A stretch of 64,000 nucleotides of DNA, taken from DATJLY01 sp035604615. GTDB taxonomy: Bacteria > Pseudomonadota > Alphaproteobacteria > ATCC43930 > CGMCC-115725. The stretch lies in contig DATNID010000052.1 in the NCBI GenBank assembly GCA_035604615.1, positions 9,632 to 73,631 of the forward strand. Reading direction: 5' to 3'. Position 1 is the first letter of the stretch. Each line of letters opens with the position of its first letter. This document shows positions 11,328 through 20,328 of the stretch, piece by piece. The notes below the pieces were generated by a model. That model was not told the origin of the DNA and did no database searches. It worked only from the letters and a program-made list of their open reading frames with translations. The position numbers and the translations under genes are program-made.

Positions 11328-11663
11328 ATGCGAGGTAAGGATAGCGAGCCCGTCGAATTGCGACCCGGCATGAGCGCGCGCGAGGCCGCCCGCATCGTCG
11401 AAGCCGAGCAATGGGCTTGGCGCCGCGTGCGCTCGCTGCGTGCCTTCTACAGTCATCTTACCGCCTATGTGGTGGCGAATTTCGTCCTGTTCCTCATCGA
11501 TTCAACGACGCCGGGGCCGGCTTGGTTCTATGTCCCGCTGACCGGATGGGGTCTGCTCGTCGTGCTGCACGCGCTCCATGCCTACGAGATGTTGCCATGG
11601 ACCACGCAGGATTGGGAACAGCGCAAAGTCCGCGACCTGATCGATACGCGCCTTCGGCGCTGA
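11328..11663 (+). CDS. 2TM domain protein
   Basis: The 111-residue product has a charged N-terminal third, then two hydrophobic helices (about residues 47-64 and 71-90) separated by a short polar turn, and a charged tail containing W-T-T-Q-D-W-E. This fits the '2TM domain' family of small membrane proteins, also found fused to histidine kinases. ATG 11328 is preceded by GAGGAGCGG. The function is unknown. Confidence 0.75.
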   Translation: MRGKDSEPVELRPGMSAREAARIVEAEQWAWRRVRSLRAFYSHLTAYVVANFVLFLIDSTTPGPAWFYVPLTGWGLLVVLHALHAYEMLPWTTQDWEQRKVRDLIDTRLRR

Positions 11664-11729
11664 ACGCCACTAGCATCGCACCCGAGGCTTCGCCATAATC
11701 GCGCGCCTCATGTACCCGGGCCCAAATTC

Positions 11730-13088
11730 ATGATCATTCAGCTTCGCCGCTCCGTCGCCGCATCGCTTGCCGCGGCCACGCTCCTTGTCCTCGCCGGGTG
11801 CGTCGCGATGCCGCGGCAGAGCGCCGAGACCTCCGACGTGAGCGACCTCGCGCTTTATCGCGGCGTCCTTGACCGCGTCAAATCCAGCTATGTCGAGCCG
11901 GTGGGCGAGGACAAACTGGTCGCCAATTCCTTGAAGGGCATGCTCACCGGTCTCGATCCCCATTCCGACTATATGACCGAGAACGAGTATCAGGAGATGC
12001 TCGACGACAATTCGGGCGAATTCGCCGGCATCGGCGCCGAGCTCACGCGCGAGGATGGGCGCCCGAAAGTGATCTCGCCGATCGACGACACGCCGGCCGC
12101 GCGCGCCGGCATTAGGTCCAACGACGTGATCCTCAAGATCAACGGCAAGCTGACCGACGGGCTGAGCCTCAAGGACGTGGTCGACCAGTTGCGCGGCCCG
12201 GCCGGCAGCCCCGTCGCGCTCACCATCGGGCGGCGCGACGAGAAGCCGTTCGACGTCAATCTGACGCGCGCCGTCATCCACGTCGCCTCGGTGAAGTCGA
12301 AACTGCTGCCGCGCCGCGTCGGCTATGCGCGCATCACCACCTTCGCCGAGAAGACGCAGCAGGAGCTGACCGCCGCGCTCGACGCGATGACGCGGCAGGC
12401 GGGCGGGCATCTCGACGGGTTCGTGCTCGACCTGCGCAACGATCCCGGCGGGCTTCTCGACGAGGCGGTGCGCGTCGCGGGCGATTTCGTCGATGGCGGC
12501 ACCGTCGTCTCGACGCGCGGGCGCGACGCCGACGACAACCACGTCTATCGCGCGCCGCCCGACGGCGACCGGCTCAAGGACGTCCCGATCGTGGTCATGA
12601 TCAACGGCGCCTCGGCCTCGGCGTCGGAGATCGTCGCCGGCGCGCTGCAGGACCGCCACCGCGCGACCCTGCTCGGCACCAAGAGCTTCGGCAAAGGGTC
12701 GGTCCAGACCATCATTCCCCTGGACGGACACGGCGCGCTGCGCCTCACCACGGCGCGCTACTACACGCCGTCGGGCCGCTCGATCCAGGCCGAGGGGATC
12801 GTCCCCGACGCGGTGGTGGCGGCGCCCAAGAACCAGGTCAGCGCCGAGGCCGAAATCCTGCACGAGTCCGACCTGCGCGGCGCGCTCGACGCCGGCGGCC
12901 CCGGCAAGAGCAACCGCACCGCTGCCGCGCCCGCGCAAGCCGCCGCCGACACGGGCGCGGACCAGGGCAGTATCGATCCGAGCGTGATCGGGACCCAGCA
13001 GGACTATCAGCTCGCCCAGGCGGTAGCCAAGGTGCTGTCGCTCAAGGAAGGCTCGGTCGCGCGCTCTCAGGCGCCCGGCAGCCGGTGA
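11730..13088 (+). CDS. S41 family C-terminal processing peptidase (CtpA-like lipoprotein)
   Basis: The 452-residue product has a lipoprotein signal ending L-V-L-A-G-C (Cys24), the G-L-D-P-H-S-D-Y-M motif (about 74-82), a PDZ domain (about 95-180), and the S41 protease core with Ser297 in G-A-S-A-S-A-S-E and Lys322 in S-F-G-K-G-S-V-Q. Such Ser-Lys proteases act in the periplasm and trim C-termini of envelope proteins, often peptidoglycan hydrolases. The C-terminal tail after residue 375 is low-complexity (Ala/Gln-rich). Its 3' end overlaps the convergent ligase gene by 22 bases. Confidence 0.93.
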   Translation: MIIQLRRSVAASLAAATLLVLAGCVAMPRQSAETSDVSDLALYRGVLDRVKSSYVEPVGEDKLVANSLKGMLTGLDPHSDYMTENEYQEMLDDNSGEFAGIGAELTREDGRPKVISPIDDTPAARAGIRSNDVILKINGKLTDGLSLKDVVDQLRGPAGSPVALTIGRRDEKPFDVNLTRAVIHVASVKSKLLPRRVGYARITTFAEKTQQELTAALDAMTRQAGGHLDGFVLDLRNDPGGLLDEAVRVAGDFVDGGTVVSTRGRDADDNHVYRAPPDGDRLKDVPIVVMINGASASASEIVAGALQDRHRATLLGTKSFGKGSVQTIIPLDGHGALRLTTARYYTPSGRSIQAEGIVPDAVVAAPKNQVSAEAEILHESDLRGALDAGGPGKSNRTAAAPAQAAADTGADQGSIDPSVIGTQQDYQLAQAVAKVLSLKEGSVARSQAPGSR

Positions 13089-14692
13089 TCGGCGAAGTCG
13101 CGGCGTAGCTGCGTCTTCAGCAGCTTGCCCGTGGCGGTATGGGGCAGCGATTCCACGAAAACCACGTCGTCGGGAATCCACCATTTCGGCACCTTGCCGT
13201 CATAGACGCCGAGGATGTCCTCGCGCGTGACGGCGGCGCCGTCGCGCCGCTGCACGATGAGGAGCGGCCGCTCGTCCCATTTGGGATGCTTGACCCCGAT
13301 CACCGCCGCCTCGGCCACGGCCGGGTGCGCAACGGCGATGTTCTCGAGGTCGATGGAGCTGATCCATTCGCCGCCGCTCTTGATCACGTCCTTGGAGCGG
13401 TCGGTGATCTTGATGTAGCCGTCGGCGTCGATGGTGACGACGTCGCCGGTCGGGAACCAGCCGTCCTTCAAGGGCGATTGCGGCTCGTTGTAATAGGCGC
13501 TGGCGATGCACGGACCCTTGACCAGGAGATCGCCGAAGGTGGTGCCGTCCCACGGCAGCTCGCGCCCCTCGCCATCGACGATCTTGAGATCGACGACGGG
13601 GAGCGCGCGGCCCTGCTTGGCCTTGACCGCGCGCTTCTGGTCGCGGCCGAGTCCCATGTGCTTGCTCTTGAACTGGGACACGGTGCCGACCGGGCTCATC
13701 TCGGTCATGCCCCAGCCGTGCAGCACCTCGACGCCGTATTCGTCCTCGAACGCCTGCATCAGCGCCGGCGGGCAGGCCGAGCCGCCGATCATGATGCGCT
13801 TCAAGGTCGACAGGCGGCGGCCCTTGGATTTGAGGAACTGCAGCGCCCCGAGCCACACGGTCGGCACGCCCGCGCTGAAGGTCACGCCCTCGGACTCGAA
13901 CAGCTCGCACAGGCTCTCGCCGTCGAGCGCGGCGCCGGGCATCACGATCTTGGCGCCGGTCATCAGGCAGACATAGGGAATGCCCCAGGCATTGACGTGG
14001 AACATCGGCACCACCGGCAGCACCACGTCGCGCGCCGAGATGCTGAGCGAATCGGGGAGCGCGATGGCGAAGGTGTGCAGCATGGTCGAGCGGTGCGAAT
14101 AGAGCACGCCCTTGGGATTGCCGGTCGTGCCTGAGGTGTAGCACAGGCCCGCGGCCAGGCGCTCGTCGAGCTCCGGCCAGGCGAAAGCGTCGCTCTCGGC
14201 TTCGAGCAGGCTCTCGTAGCAGAGACACCCGGCGGGAACGGCGCCCATGTGCGCCGCGTCGGTCATCGCCACCCAGCCCTTGACCCTCGGGCATTGCGGC
14301 CGCAGCGCCTCGACCAGCGGCGCGAAGGTCAGGTCGAAGAACACGTAGGAATCGTCCGCGTGATTGATGATGAACCCGATCTGGTCGCGGAAGAGACGCG
14401 GATTGACGGTGTGGCAAACGGCGCCCATGCCGGCGACGGCGAGATAGATCTCGAGATGGCGCTGGCCGTTCCAGGCCAGGGTCGCGACCCGGTCGCTGGC
14501 GCCGATGCCGATGCCGAGACGCTGGAGCGCGTTGGCGAGCCGGCGCGCCCGGGCATGGAGGACGCGGAAGCTCACGCGCCCGATCGGCCCCTCGATCGTC
14601 CGCGACACGATTTCGCTGTCGCCGTGATGGCGGTCCGCGTGCCGAATGAGGGACGACACCAGGAGCGGATGATCCTGCATGAGACCGTGCAT
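13067..14692 (-). CDS. acyl-CoA synthetase (medium/long-chain AMP-dependent ligase)
   Basis: The 541-residue product belongs to the ANL superfamily. The P-loop-like C-Y-T-S-G-T-T-G-N-P-K-G (about 177-188), a later G-W-G-M-T-E motif, and the hinge T-D-R-S-K-D-V-I-K-S-G-G-E-W are all present; the catalytic Lys lies near the end in T-A-T-G-K-L-L-K. It activates a carboxylic acid with ATP and forms the CoA thioester. Close families act on fatty acids or 3-methylmercaptopropionate (DmdB), which cannot be separated here. I chose ATG 14692, preceded by GGAGATG at suitable spacing; ATG 14710 would add six residues. Confidence 0.9.
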   Translation of the reverse strand: MHGLMQDHPLLVSSLIRHADRHHGDSEIVSRTIEGPIGRVSFRVLHARARRLANALQRLGIGIGASDRVATLAWNGQRHLEIYLAVAGMGAVCHTVNPRLFRDQIGFIINHADDSYVFFDLTFAPLVEALRPQCPRVKGWVAMTDAAHMGAVPAGCLCYESLLEAESDAFAWPELDERLAAGLCYTSGTTGNPKGVLYSHRSTMLHTFAIALPDSLSISARDVVLPVVPMFHVNAWGIPYVCLMTGAKIVMPGAALDGESLCELFESEGVTFSAGVPTVWLGALQFLKSKGRRLSTLKRIMIGGSACPPALMQAFEDEYGVEVLHGWGMTEMSPVGTVSQFKSKHMGLGRDQKRAVKAKQGRALPVVDLKIVDGEGRELPWDGTTFGDLLVKGPCIASAYYNEPQSPLKDGWFPTGDVVTIDADGYIKITDRSKDVIKSGGEWISSIDLENIAVAHPAVAEAAVIGVKHPKWDERPLLIVQRRDGAAVTREDILGVYDGKVPKWWIPDDVVFVESLPHTATGKLLKTQLRRDFADHRLPGA

Positions 14693-14821
14693 GGGCGCAT
14701 CTCCGTTCATTGTGCGAAATCCTAGATCGTGGCGCGGCGGCGTGGAATGACGGAATTTCCGCCGCCCGGCCCTCACGCAAACGTAATGGCCCCTTGAGGC
14801 GCAAATCGCCGGGCGGGCGCC

Positions 14822-14827
14822 TATAAT
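14822..14827 (+). promoter_or_regulatory. consensus -10 element before the lipoprotein gene
   Basis: A perfect TATAAT lies 30 bases before the ATG at 14858. No -35 box with standard spacing is convincing; TTGAGG at 14794-14799 is 22 bases away. Confidence 0.35.
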
Positions 14828-14857
14828 CGGGTGGGATGTCCCCGCGGAGCCTGTGTG

Positions 14858-15346
14858 ATGCCGACCGCCTGCCGCCGCGCCTTCCTGGTCCTGGTCTTGA
14901 TATTGGCGGGCTGCGTCGCGCCGGGGCCGCCCTTCGCCAGCGTCGCCAGCACGATCCCGCCGCCGCCGCCGGGCAGCGCGCGCATCTTCCTCTATCGCTG
15001 GCTCGAGCCCTACGAGACGGTTGCCATGACGACGGCCTACTTTAACGGCAGCGCGGTCGGCGTCACCGAGACCGGCACGGTGCTCTACCGCGACGTGGCG
15101 CCCGGGCGCTACACCATCTCGGTCTGGAGCGAGGGCGTCTATCCCGATCAGTTCAAGACCGTGACGGTGGGGCCAGGCCAGGTCGTCTATGCCCGCATCG
15201 AGTCGCTGAGCTCGTGGTCGGTGTGCGGCGGCTTCGATGTCAGCATGGGCGGCGCCGCCGGGTGCTGGGACACGTTCGTGGTCAACATCATGGACCCCGC
15301 GGTGGCCCTGTCCGAGATGCAGTCGCTGCGCTTCATCAGGGGTTAG
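14858..15346 (+). CDS. DUF2846-like lipoprotein
   Basis: The 162-residue product starts with a lipoprotein signal ending L-I-L-A-G-C (Cys16). A Pro-rich linker leads to a beta-rich domain with A-R-I-F-L-Y-R, G-V-T-E-T-G-T-V-L-Y and a Y-T-I-S-V-W stretch, the pattern seen in DUF2846-type envelope lipoproteins. Three cysteines follow in the second half (C-G-G...C-W). GCGGAG precedes the ATG. The function is unknown. Confidence 0.7.
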   Translation: MPTACRRAFLVLVLILAGCVAPGPPFASVASTIPPPPPGSARIFLYRWLEPYETVAMTTAYFNGSAVGVTETGTVLYRDVAPGRYTISVWSEGVYPDQFKTVTVGPGQVVYARIESLSSWSVCGGFDVSMGGAAGCWDTFVVNIMDPAVALSEMQSLRFIRG

Positions 15347-15422
15347 GTGCGCTTGCGCCGGCAGGGGCGATGGGCTAGGGAATTTCCTTCGGAACCAGAG
15401 GTTCGGGACGCGTCTTCCTGGC

Positions 15423-16037
15423 ATGGATGCCGTCGACACCACCACCCCGGAAACCGCCAAGCTGCATGTGAGCACGCTGCTGGTCGCGTCCGAGCGCGCG
15501 CTGTCCAACGCGCTCGACGAACTGGGTTTCGCCCAGGACGACGATCGCGTCATCGAGCACGAGGGACGGCTCGCCTTCATCACCTGCAGCCACGATCCCG
15601 ACTGCGACGATCTCTACGCGCTGATCTCCGAGCTCGCGGCCCGCGGCGAGACCTGGGAGCTGCAGTTCCGCATCGACACCAGCGAAAGCCGCGCCATCTT
15701 CCAGCGCCTCGCGCGCCACCAGCCGGTCGAGGCGGTGGACGCGCAGCTTCCGCCCGAGCCCGCGGGCTCGGCCGAGGAGCTTCCCGCGCACGATCTCGAG
15801 ACCGACGCGGGCAAGGCCAAGCTGCGCAAGACCTTGGCGCGGGTCGATCCGGCCGACGTCTTCGTCACCATCGGCTCGAACGCGGGCGGCCGCGCCAGCG
15901 CGGTCGTGCTGAAGCGCAATCCGCGGGGCGCCATCGCGGTCGCGGTGGGCGCCGACGAGGCGAGCCTGCGCGCCGCCATCCGCGAGATCCTGCCGACCGT
16001 CATGTTCTCGGTGACCATGAAGCCGTCGGCCGGATGA
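15423..16037 (+). CDS. hypothetical protein, translationally coupled to acyltransferase
   Basis: I do not recognise this 204-residue protein. It is acidic and soluble, with no signal peptide or membrane segment. Residues 1-100 look like one alpha/beta unit containing C-S-H-D-P-D-C-D-D. A hydrophilic linker (100-130) leads to a second unit with V-F-V-T-I-G-S-N-A-G-G-R. The ATG at 15423 is the first plausible start; an open frame upstream overlaps the preceding gene. The stop overlaps the acyltransferase ATG (ATGA), so the two are likely made together. Confidence 0.65.
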   Translation: MDAVDTTTPETAKLHVSTLLVASERALSNALDELGFAQDDDRVIEHEGRLAFITCSHDPDCDDLYALISELAARGETWELQFRIDTSESRAIFQRLARHQPVEAVDAQLPPEPAGSAEELPAHDLETDAGKAKLRKTLARVDPADVFVTIGSNAGGRASAVVLKRNPRGAIAVAVGADEASLRAAIREILPTVMFSVTMKPSAG

Positions 16038-17095
16038 ACGAGCGCGGCCGCGCGAACAATTTCGATGCGCTCCGGCTCATCGCCGCGGCGACGGTCATCT
16101 ACTCGCACTCCTTCATCATCGCCAACGGCAACGAGAATGCCGAGCCGCTGATCGTCGCGAGCGGGCGGCAGTCGATCCTCGGCCTCGCCGGCGTGTTCGT
16201 GTTCTTCGCCATCAGCGGCTTCCTGGTGACGCAGAGCTGGGAGGAGACGCGCTCGCCGTGGCGCTATCTCGCCAAGCGGTGCCTGCGCATCTTTCCCGGG
16301 CTGGTGCTGGCGCTGGTGCTGTCGGGCTTCGTGCTCGCGCCCGTGGTTTCGACCCTGAAGCTCGGCGAATATCTGAGCCACGCCGAGCCCTATCGCTACG
16401 TGTTCTGGAACACGCTCTTGGATTTGCGCCAGCACGAGCTGCCGGGCGTGATGTTCGTCGACAACCCGGTCGGGCTCGAGGTCAACGGCTCGCTGTGGAC
16501 GCTGCGCTACGAGTTCGAGATGTATCTCATGGTGCTGGCGCTGGGCGTCACGGGCCTGCTGCGCCTCCCGGTGCTGCTCGCGCTCCTGGCGCTCGGGCTC
16601 GCGTGCATCCAGTTCCAGCAGGTGCCGGCGCTCGATGCGCTCGGCGGCTGGGGCTGGATGCTGTCGTTCTTCGTCGCCGGCATGGTGCTCTACAAGCTGC
16701 GCGGCACCCGCATCTTCGACGGCAGGATCGCGCTCCTGGCGCTCATCGGTCTCGTGGCGACGGTGCGGTTCGGCGGCTTCATCCTGATGTTCTCGATCTT
16801 CGGCTGCTATGTTGCGCTTTATCTCGCGCTCCACCCCAGGCTGCCGCGCATCCCGGCCGCGCGCTGGGGCGATCTTTCCTACGGGCTCTATATCTATGGC
16901 TGGCCGTCGGAACAGGCGGTGATCTGGGCACTCGGCGGGCACGCGACGCAGATGCAGGTGTTCCTGTTGGCGCTGCCGCTCGCGGCACTCCTCGCCTTCG
17001 TGTCGTGGCACGTCGTCGAGCAGCCGGCGCTCCGCCTCAAGCCGCGCGGCGCCCGCACGCTCCCCGCCCAACCCGAAACCGCTCCGGCGACCTGA
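16034..17095 (+). CDS. acyltransferase-3 family membrane protein
   Basis: The 353-residue product carries the family opening N-N-F-D-A-L-R-L-I-A-A followed by Y-S-H-S (catalytic-type His near residue 29) and then about ten transmembrane helices. G-S-L-W-T-L-R-Y-E-F-E near residue 155 is also characteristic. These inner-membrane enzymes acylate exported carbohydrates or lipids (OafA/NodX type); the acceptor is unknown. The ATG overlaps the upstream stop by 4 bases and the MBL gene follows 3 bases later. Confidence 0.9.
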   Translation: MNERGRANNFDALRLIAAATVIYSHSFIIANGNENAEPLIVASGRQSILGLAGVFVFFAISGFLVTQSWEETRSPWRYLAKRCLRIFPGLVLALVLSGFVLAPVVSTLKLGEYLSHAEPYRYVFWNTLLDLRQHELPGVMFVDNPVGLEVNGSLWTLRYEFEMYLMVLALGVTGLLRLPVLLALLALGLACIQFQQVPALDALGGWGWMLSFFVAGMVLYKLRGTRIFDGRIALLALIGLVATVRFGGFILMFSIFGCYVALYLALHPRLPRIPAARWGDLSYGLYIYGWPSEQAVIWALGGHATQMQVFLLALPLAALLAFVSWHVVEQPALRLKPRGARTLPAQPETAPAT

Positions 17096-17098
17096 CCC

Positions 17099-18016
17099 AT
17101 GGCGACCGAAATCCCCTTCAACCGCGACTTCGACTGGCAATACGGCGTCGCCGAGACGCTGTCGCCCCTGGTGCGGCGCGTCGTCGCGCGCAATCCCAGC
17201 CCCTTCACCTTCAAGGGCACCGGCACCTATGTCATCGGGCACGGCCAGGTGGCGATGATCGATCCCGGCCCCGACCTCGCCGACCATGTCGCGGCGCTGC
17301 TCGATGCACTTCGGGGCGAGACCGTCACGCACATCCTCATCACCCACACCCATCTCGATCATTCGCCCGCGGCGGCGGCGGTGAAGCGCGCGACCGGCGC
17401 GAAGACCTACGGCTATGGCCGCCACGGCTCGGGCCGGGCCGAGGACCGCGCCGGCATCGGCGGCAAGACCGAGGAAGGCGGCGACCATGATTTCGTGCCC
17501 GACGTGACGATGCGCGACGGCGACACGGTGACCGGGCCGGGCTGGCGGCTCGGCGCGATCGAGACGCCGGGCCACACCTCGAACCACCTCTCCTTCCATC
17601 TCGCCGAGGAGAACACGCTGTTCTCGGGCGACCATGTCATGGGCTGGTCCACCAGCGTCATCGCGCCGCCCGACGGCGACATGGCGTCCTACATGCGCTC
17701 GCTCGGGAAGCTGCTGCACCGCGAGGACGCGCTCTATCGCCCGACCCACGGCCCCGCGATCGCCGATCCGCGCCCCTTCGTCGCCGCCTTCATCGCCCAC
17801 CGCAACGAACGCTCAGCGGCGATCCTCGAGCGCCTTGCCTTAGGCGACCGCACCATCGAGGCGATCGTGCGCGAGGTCTATCGCGGGCTCGACCCGCGCC
17901 TGGTGCCGGCGGCCGGGCGCTCGGTGCTGGCGCATCTCGTGGCGCTGGTCGAGGAAGGCCGCGTCCACGCCGACGGCCCGCCCCGGCTCGACGCGAGCTA
18001 TCGCATTAAGGGATAG
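17099..18016 (+). CDS. MBL-fold metallo-hydrolase (LACTB2-like)
   Basis: The 305-residue metallo-beta-lactamase-fold protein has the metal motif T-H-T-H-L-D-H-S (about 81-88), a later His in T-P-G-H-T-S-N, the Asp in F-S-G-D-H-V, and T-H-G-P near residue 218. A C-terminal winged-helix-like segment (about 240-305) is typical of the LACTB2/RNase-type hydrolase group. The substrate cannot be deduced. It is the last gene of the 14858-18016 rightward run and is followed by a strong terminator. Confidence 0.9.
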   Translation: MATEIPFNRDFDWQYGVAETLSPLVRRVVARNPSPFTFKGTGTYVIGHGQVAMIDPGPDLADHVAALLDALRGETVTHILITHTHLDHSPAAAAVKRATGAKTYGYGRHGSGRAEDRAGIGGKTEEGGDHDFVPDVTMRDGDTVTGPGWRLGAIETPGHTSNHLSFHLAEENTLFSGDHVMGWSTSVIAPPDGDMASYMRSLGKLLHREDALYRPTHGPAIADPRPFVAAFIAHRNERSAAILERLALGDRTIEAIVREVYRGLDPRLVPAAGRSVLAHLVALVEEGRVHADGPPRLDASYRIKG

Positions 18017-18056
18017 TTCCCTCTCCGCGATGCGCGGAGAGGGAAGGGGTGTTTTT
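18017..18056 (+). terminator. strong rho-independent terminator
   Basis: A perfect 13-bp stem (TTCCCTCTCCGCG / CGCGGAGAGGGAA, 18017-18045) with a 3-base loop is followed by GGGGTGTTTTT. It begins directly after the MBL gene's stop codon. Confidence 0.8.
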
Positions 18057-18098
18057 CCGCGGCACAATCGCGCCCGCCATCGACCCCCACCTCACCCT

Positions 18099-18129
18099 GC
18101 CCTCTCCGCCCCAAAAGGGCGGAGAGGGC
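18099..18129. repeat. second CCCTCTCCGCC hairpin
   Basis: Arms GCCCTCTCCGCCC (18099-18111) and GGGCGGAGAGGGC (18117-18129) form a perfect 13-bp stem with a 5-base loop. The arm shares CCCTCTCCGC with the terminator 60 bases away, so the two look like members of one repeat family. It lies past the end of the leftward lipoprotein gene and could help end that transcript, although no T-run follows. Confidence 0.7.
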
Positions 18130-18136
18130 GTCAACT

Positions 18137-18385
18137 CTAGGCACTGCACGTTTGCGCGTCTTCGATCGGGACGCCGTTGCGCCACATGCAGCAGCGCATG
18201 AAGTGCTTGCGCTCGGCGTTGGGCACGGCCTGATCGTCGATCGCCTGCTCGCACGTGGTCATCTGCCAGCGGTAGTTGGCGCCGTGGTTGTACCAGCCGC
18301 CATACTGGTTGCCGTAGGGATCGGTCAGCGTGACCACGCTGCACGCGCCCAGCGCCAGCGCGAGGAAGGCGATTGCCGCTTTCAT
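18137..18385 (-). CDS. small Cys-rich lipoprotein
   Basis: The 82-residue product has a lipoprotein signal ending L-A-L-G-A-C (Cys15). The mature part contains a G-N-Q-Y-G-G-W-Y-N-H-G patch and four further cysteines (C-E-Q, R-C-C-M, T-C-S), suggesting disulfides in the periplasm. It starts directly before the cupin gene's stop codon on the same strand, so it is probably the last gene of the binding-protein/cupin transcript. The function is unknown. Confidence 0.65.
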   Translation of the reverse strand: MKAAIAFLALALGACSVVTLTDPYGNQYGGWYNHGANYRWQMTTCEQAIDDQAVPNAERKHFMRCCMWRNGVPIEDAQTCSA

Positions 18386-18943
18386 CTAGGCCAGCGGCTC
18401 CTTGGCGTCGATCAGCACGAAGCAGATGCGGCAGTAATCCTTGCTGCGGTTGACCCAGGCGTGGTTGGTCGCCTGCTGCACCAGGACGTCGCCGGCCTTC
18501 AAGTGGACCTCGGTGTCGTCGAGCAGCATGTCGATCTCGCCCGACATGATGATGGCATAGTCGATGGTGCGGGTGCGATGCATCATCGGATGGCGCGGCT
18601 TCCTGGCGCGCGGATGGCTGTGCTCGGGGCCGAGATGCGCCTGCATGGCGCCGACGTCGAGCTTGCTCACGTCGCCGATCGGCGGGATGTCGAGGATGCG
18701 GATGATGGACCCGCCTTTGGGCGGCGGGATGTCGACCTTGCGCGCCATCTTGTCGGTCTTGGCCTTGAGGTCGGCCGGCGTCTCGTCGGTGAGCCAGAGA
18801 TTGTGCAGGAACACGGGCGTGGCGCCCGATTCGCGCTCGACGCGATGCGGCGTCAGATCGTCGAGCAGGACAACGGCCTTGCCGCTGTCGTCGTGGGTGG
18901 TGACGACGCGGCGAACCTTGTCGCTAACGGGTTTTGCTGCCAT
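18386..18943 (-). CDS. cupin-domain protein
   Basis: The 185-residue soluble protein has a single C-terminal cupin barrel (about 105-180) with the signature I-M-S-G-E-I-D-M-L-L and H-L-K-A-G-D-V-L-V-Q-Q-A-T-N-H-A-W. The metal ligands appear incomplete compared with the classical HxH pattern: a single His precedes the G-E motif and N-H-A-W follows. It lies 15 bases after a periplasmic binding protein gene, which suggests a joint role in use of the transported compound. The substrate is unknown. Confidence 0.8.
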   Translation of the reverse strand: MAAKPVSDKVRRVVTTHDDSGKAVVLLDDLTPHRVERESGATPVFLHNLWLTDETPADLKAKTDKMARKVDIPPPKGGSIIRILDIPPIGDVSKLDVGAMQAHLGPEHSHPRARKPRHPMMHRTRTIDYAIIMSGEIDMLLDDTEVHLKAGDVLVQQATNHAWVNRSKDYCRICFVLIDAKEPLA

Positions 18944-18958
18944 GAAACGCTCCCTCGC

Positions 18959-20020
18959 TTAGCGGCAGCCCTCGAGCGTGCTGCCTTGGTTGATCAGCTT
19001 GAACGGACCCAGCGCCTTCCGCGCCTCGTCGGCGAAGCTCTCGTCGACGAGGCGGTCTTCGGGCGCCTTCTTGTCGATGACGTGCTGGTTGTAGAACCAG
19101 TTCTGCACGTCGATGATGCTGGCGGCATTGAAGCGACCATCGGGATCGCGCGCCTGCCACGGCATGCGGTCGGTCAGGTCGCGGTCGCTCACCGCCTTGT
19201 ACTTGATCAGCACGTCGATCACCTCGGCGCGGTTGGGGCCGTGATGATAGGCCTGGCAGTATTCGCGCCCCGCCTTGGCCAGCGCGACGAACAGCTTGCG
19301 CGCGATGTCGTGATGCTCGCGCGCCCAGTCGGTATTGACCTGGTATGAGACGATCGACATCGGCGTCGGCCGGATGAGAGTGTCGGGATCGAGCAGGCTC
19401 ACCGCGAGCTTCTTCTCCAAGACGAGCGAGCCGAACGGCGGCACCTCGATGCCGGCATCGATGGCGCCATTGGCGAAGGCCGCGCCCATCTGAGTGAAGG
19501 GCACGTATTTGAGGTCGATGTCCTTGAACGAGAGTCCCGCGGTCTCCAGCACCTTGCCGAGCTCGTAGACGCCGACCGAGCCGGGCGACACGATCGCGAC
19601 GGTGCGGCCCTTCAAATCGGCGACGGTCTTGATCTTGTCGGCGAGTTCGGGCCGTATCATCAAATCGTGATAGAGCGGCGACGAGCCCGCGTCGAGCGCC
19701 AGCACGATCGGCAGCCCCTGCACCAGCGAATTGAAATAGCCCACCGTCAGGCCGCCGCCCTCGACCACCTGCATGTGGTTGTTGGCGAGGAACGGGATCA
19801 CCTTGGAGACCGAGTCGATGGTCTCGATATGCGCCTCGATGCCGGCCTCGGCGAGATAGCCCTTGTCGATCGCGAGATAGGTGATCGCGGCCGGAACGCT
19901 GGGCACGACACCCATGGTGATGGGAATGAGGGACTCCGCGGCGGCGGCGCGCGCGACGGAAGCGGCGAGCGCGAGGATCAAGCCGACAGCACCGAACCGC
20001 ACCCGCGCCTCCGCTTGCAT
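18959..20020 (-). CDS. ABC-type substrate-binding protein (NitT/TauT/NMT1-like)
   Basis: The 353-residue secreted protein has a signal peptide (about residues 1-27 ending in A-R-A-A-A-A-E) and the two-lobe NMT1/OpuAC-type binding fold: I-T-Y-L-A-I-D-K-G-Y-L-A-E-A-G-I, V-V-E-G-G-G-L-T-V-G, and L-K-G-R-T-V-A-I-V-S-P-G-S. Relatives deliver sulfonates, nitrate, thiamine precursors or aromatic acids to a membrane transporter. No permease or ATPase gene lies nearby. ATG 20020 gives a normal signal peptide; upstream in-frame Met codons run into repeat DNA. Confidence 0.85.
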   Translation of the reverse strand: MQAEARVRFGAVGLILALAASVARAAAAESLIPITMGVVPSVPAAITYLAIDKGYLAEAGIEAHIETIDSVSKVIPFLANNHMQVVEGGGLTVGYFNSLVQGLPIVLALDAGSSPLYHDLMIRPELADKIKTVADLKGRTVAIVSPGSVGVYELGKVLETAGLSFKDIDLKYVPFTQMGAAFANGAIDAGIEVPPFGSLVLEKKLAVSLLDPDTLIRPTPMSIVSYQVNTDWAREHHDIARKLFVALAKAGREYCQAYHHGPNRAEVIDVLIKYKAVSDRDLTDRMPWQARDPDGRFNAASIIDVQNWFYNQHVIDKKAPEDRLVDESFADEARKALGPFKLINQGSTLEGCR

Positions 20021-20088
20021 TCGTTGCCGGATCGTTGTTGAGCGCTGCCGCCTTGTCAAGGCGCGCGGGCCGCGCTGCATTGGCATCG

Positions 20089-20183
20089 TGCGTCCTTCGA
20101 CTGCGCTCAGGATGAGGAAATTCCGTTGCGGCCCAAAGACTGGTCCTCGTCCTGAGCGGAGCGAAGCGTAGTCGAAGGACGCA
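20089..20183. repeat. palindromic intergenic repeat, family B
   Basis: Arms start TGCGTCCTTCGACTGCGCTC and end GTCGAAGGACGCA, an imperfect inverted repeat around a central segment. Related copies lie at 32259-32360 and 63873-63949. The 308-base gap between the binding-protein gene and the small lipoprotein gene holds this repeat and little else. Confidence 0.8.
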
Positions 20184-20328
20184 TGGGCCGAGGTCCAGTC
20201 ACGGGATGGGTACTTATACCCAGTCGCATTGCGCGCATGGCGGGTTGTCACCATGTGAATTTCGCGAACTCGCCGATCGGTCCTGGCATTCACAGATCCC
20301 GTGTCTGCCGGCTCAAAGGAGCAAACAC

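Noticed and set aside
15614..17800. 728-residue minus-strand frame over the acyltransferase and MBL genes
   Set aside because: The plus-strand proteins have clear family motifs; the antisense translation is low-complexity Arg/Glu/His sequence.
18099..18129. Possible CRISPR-like repeat in the 18 kb gap
   Set aside because: Only two related hairpins are present, with no regular spacers and no cas genes; they are terminator-like repeats.
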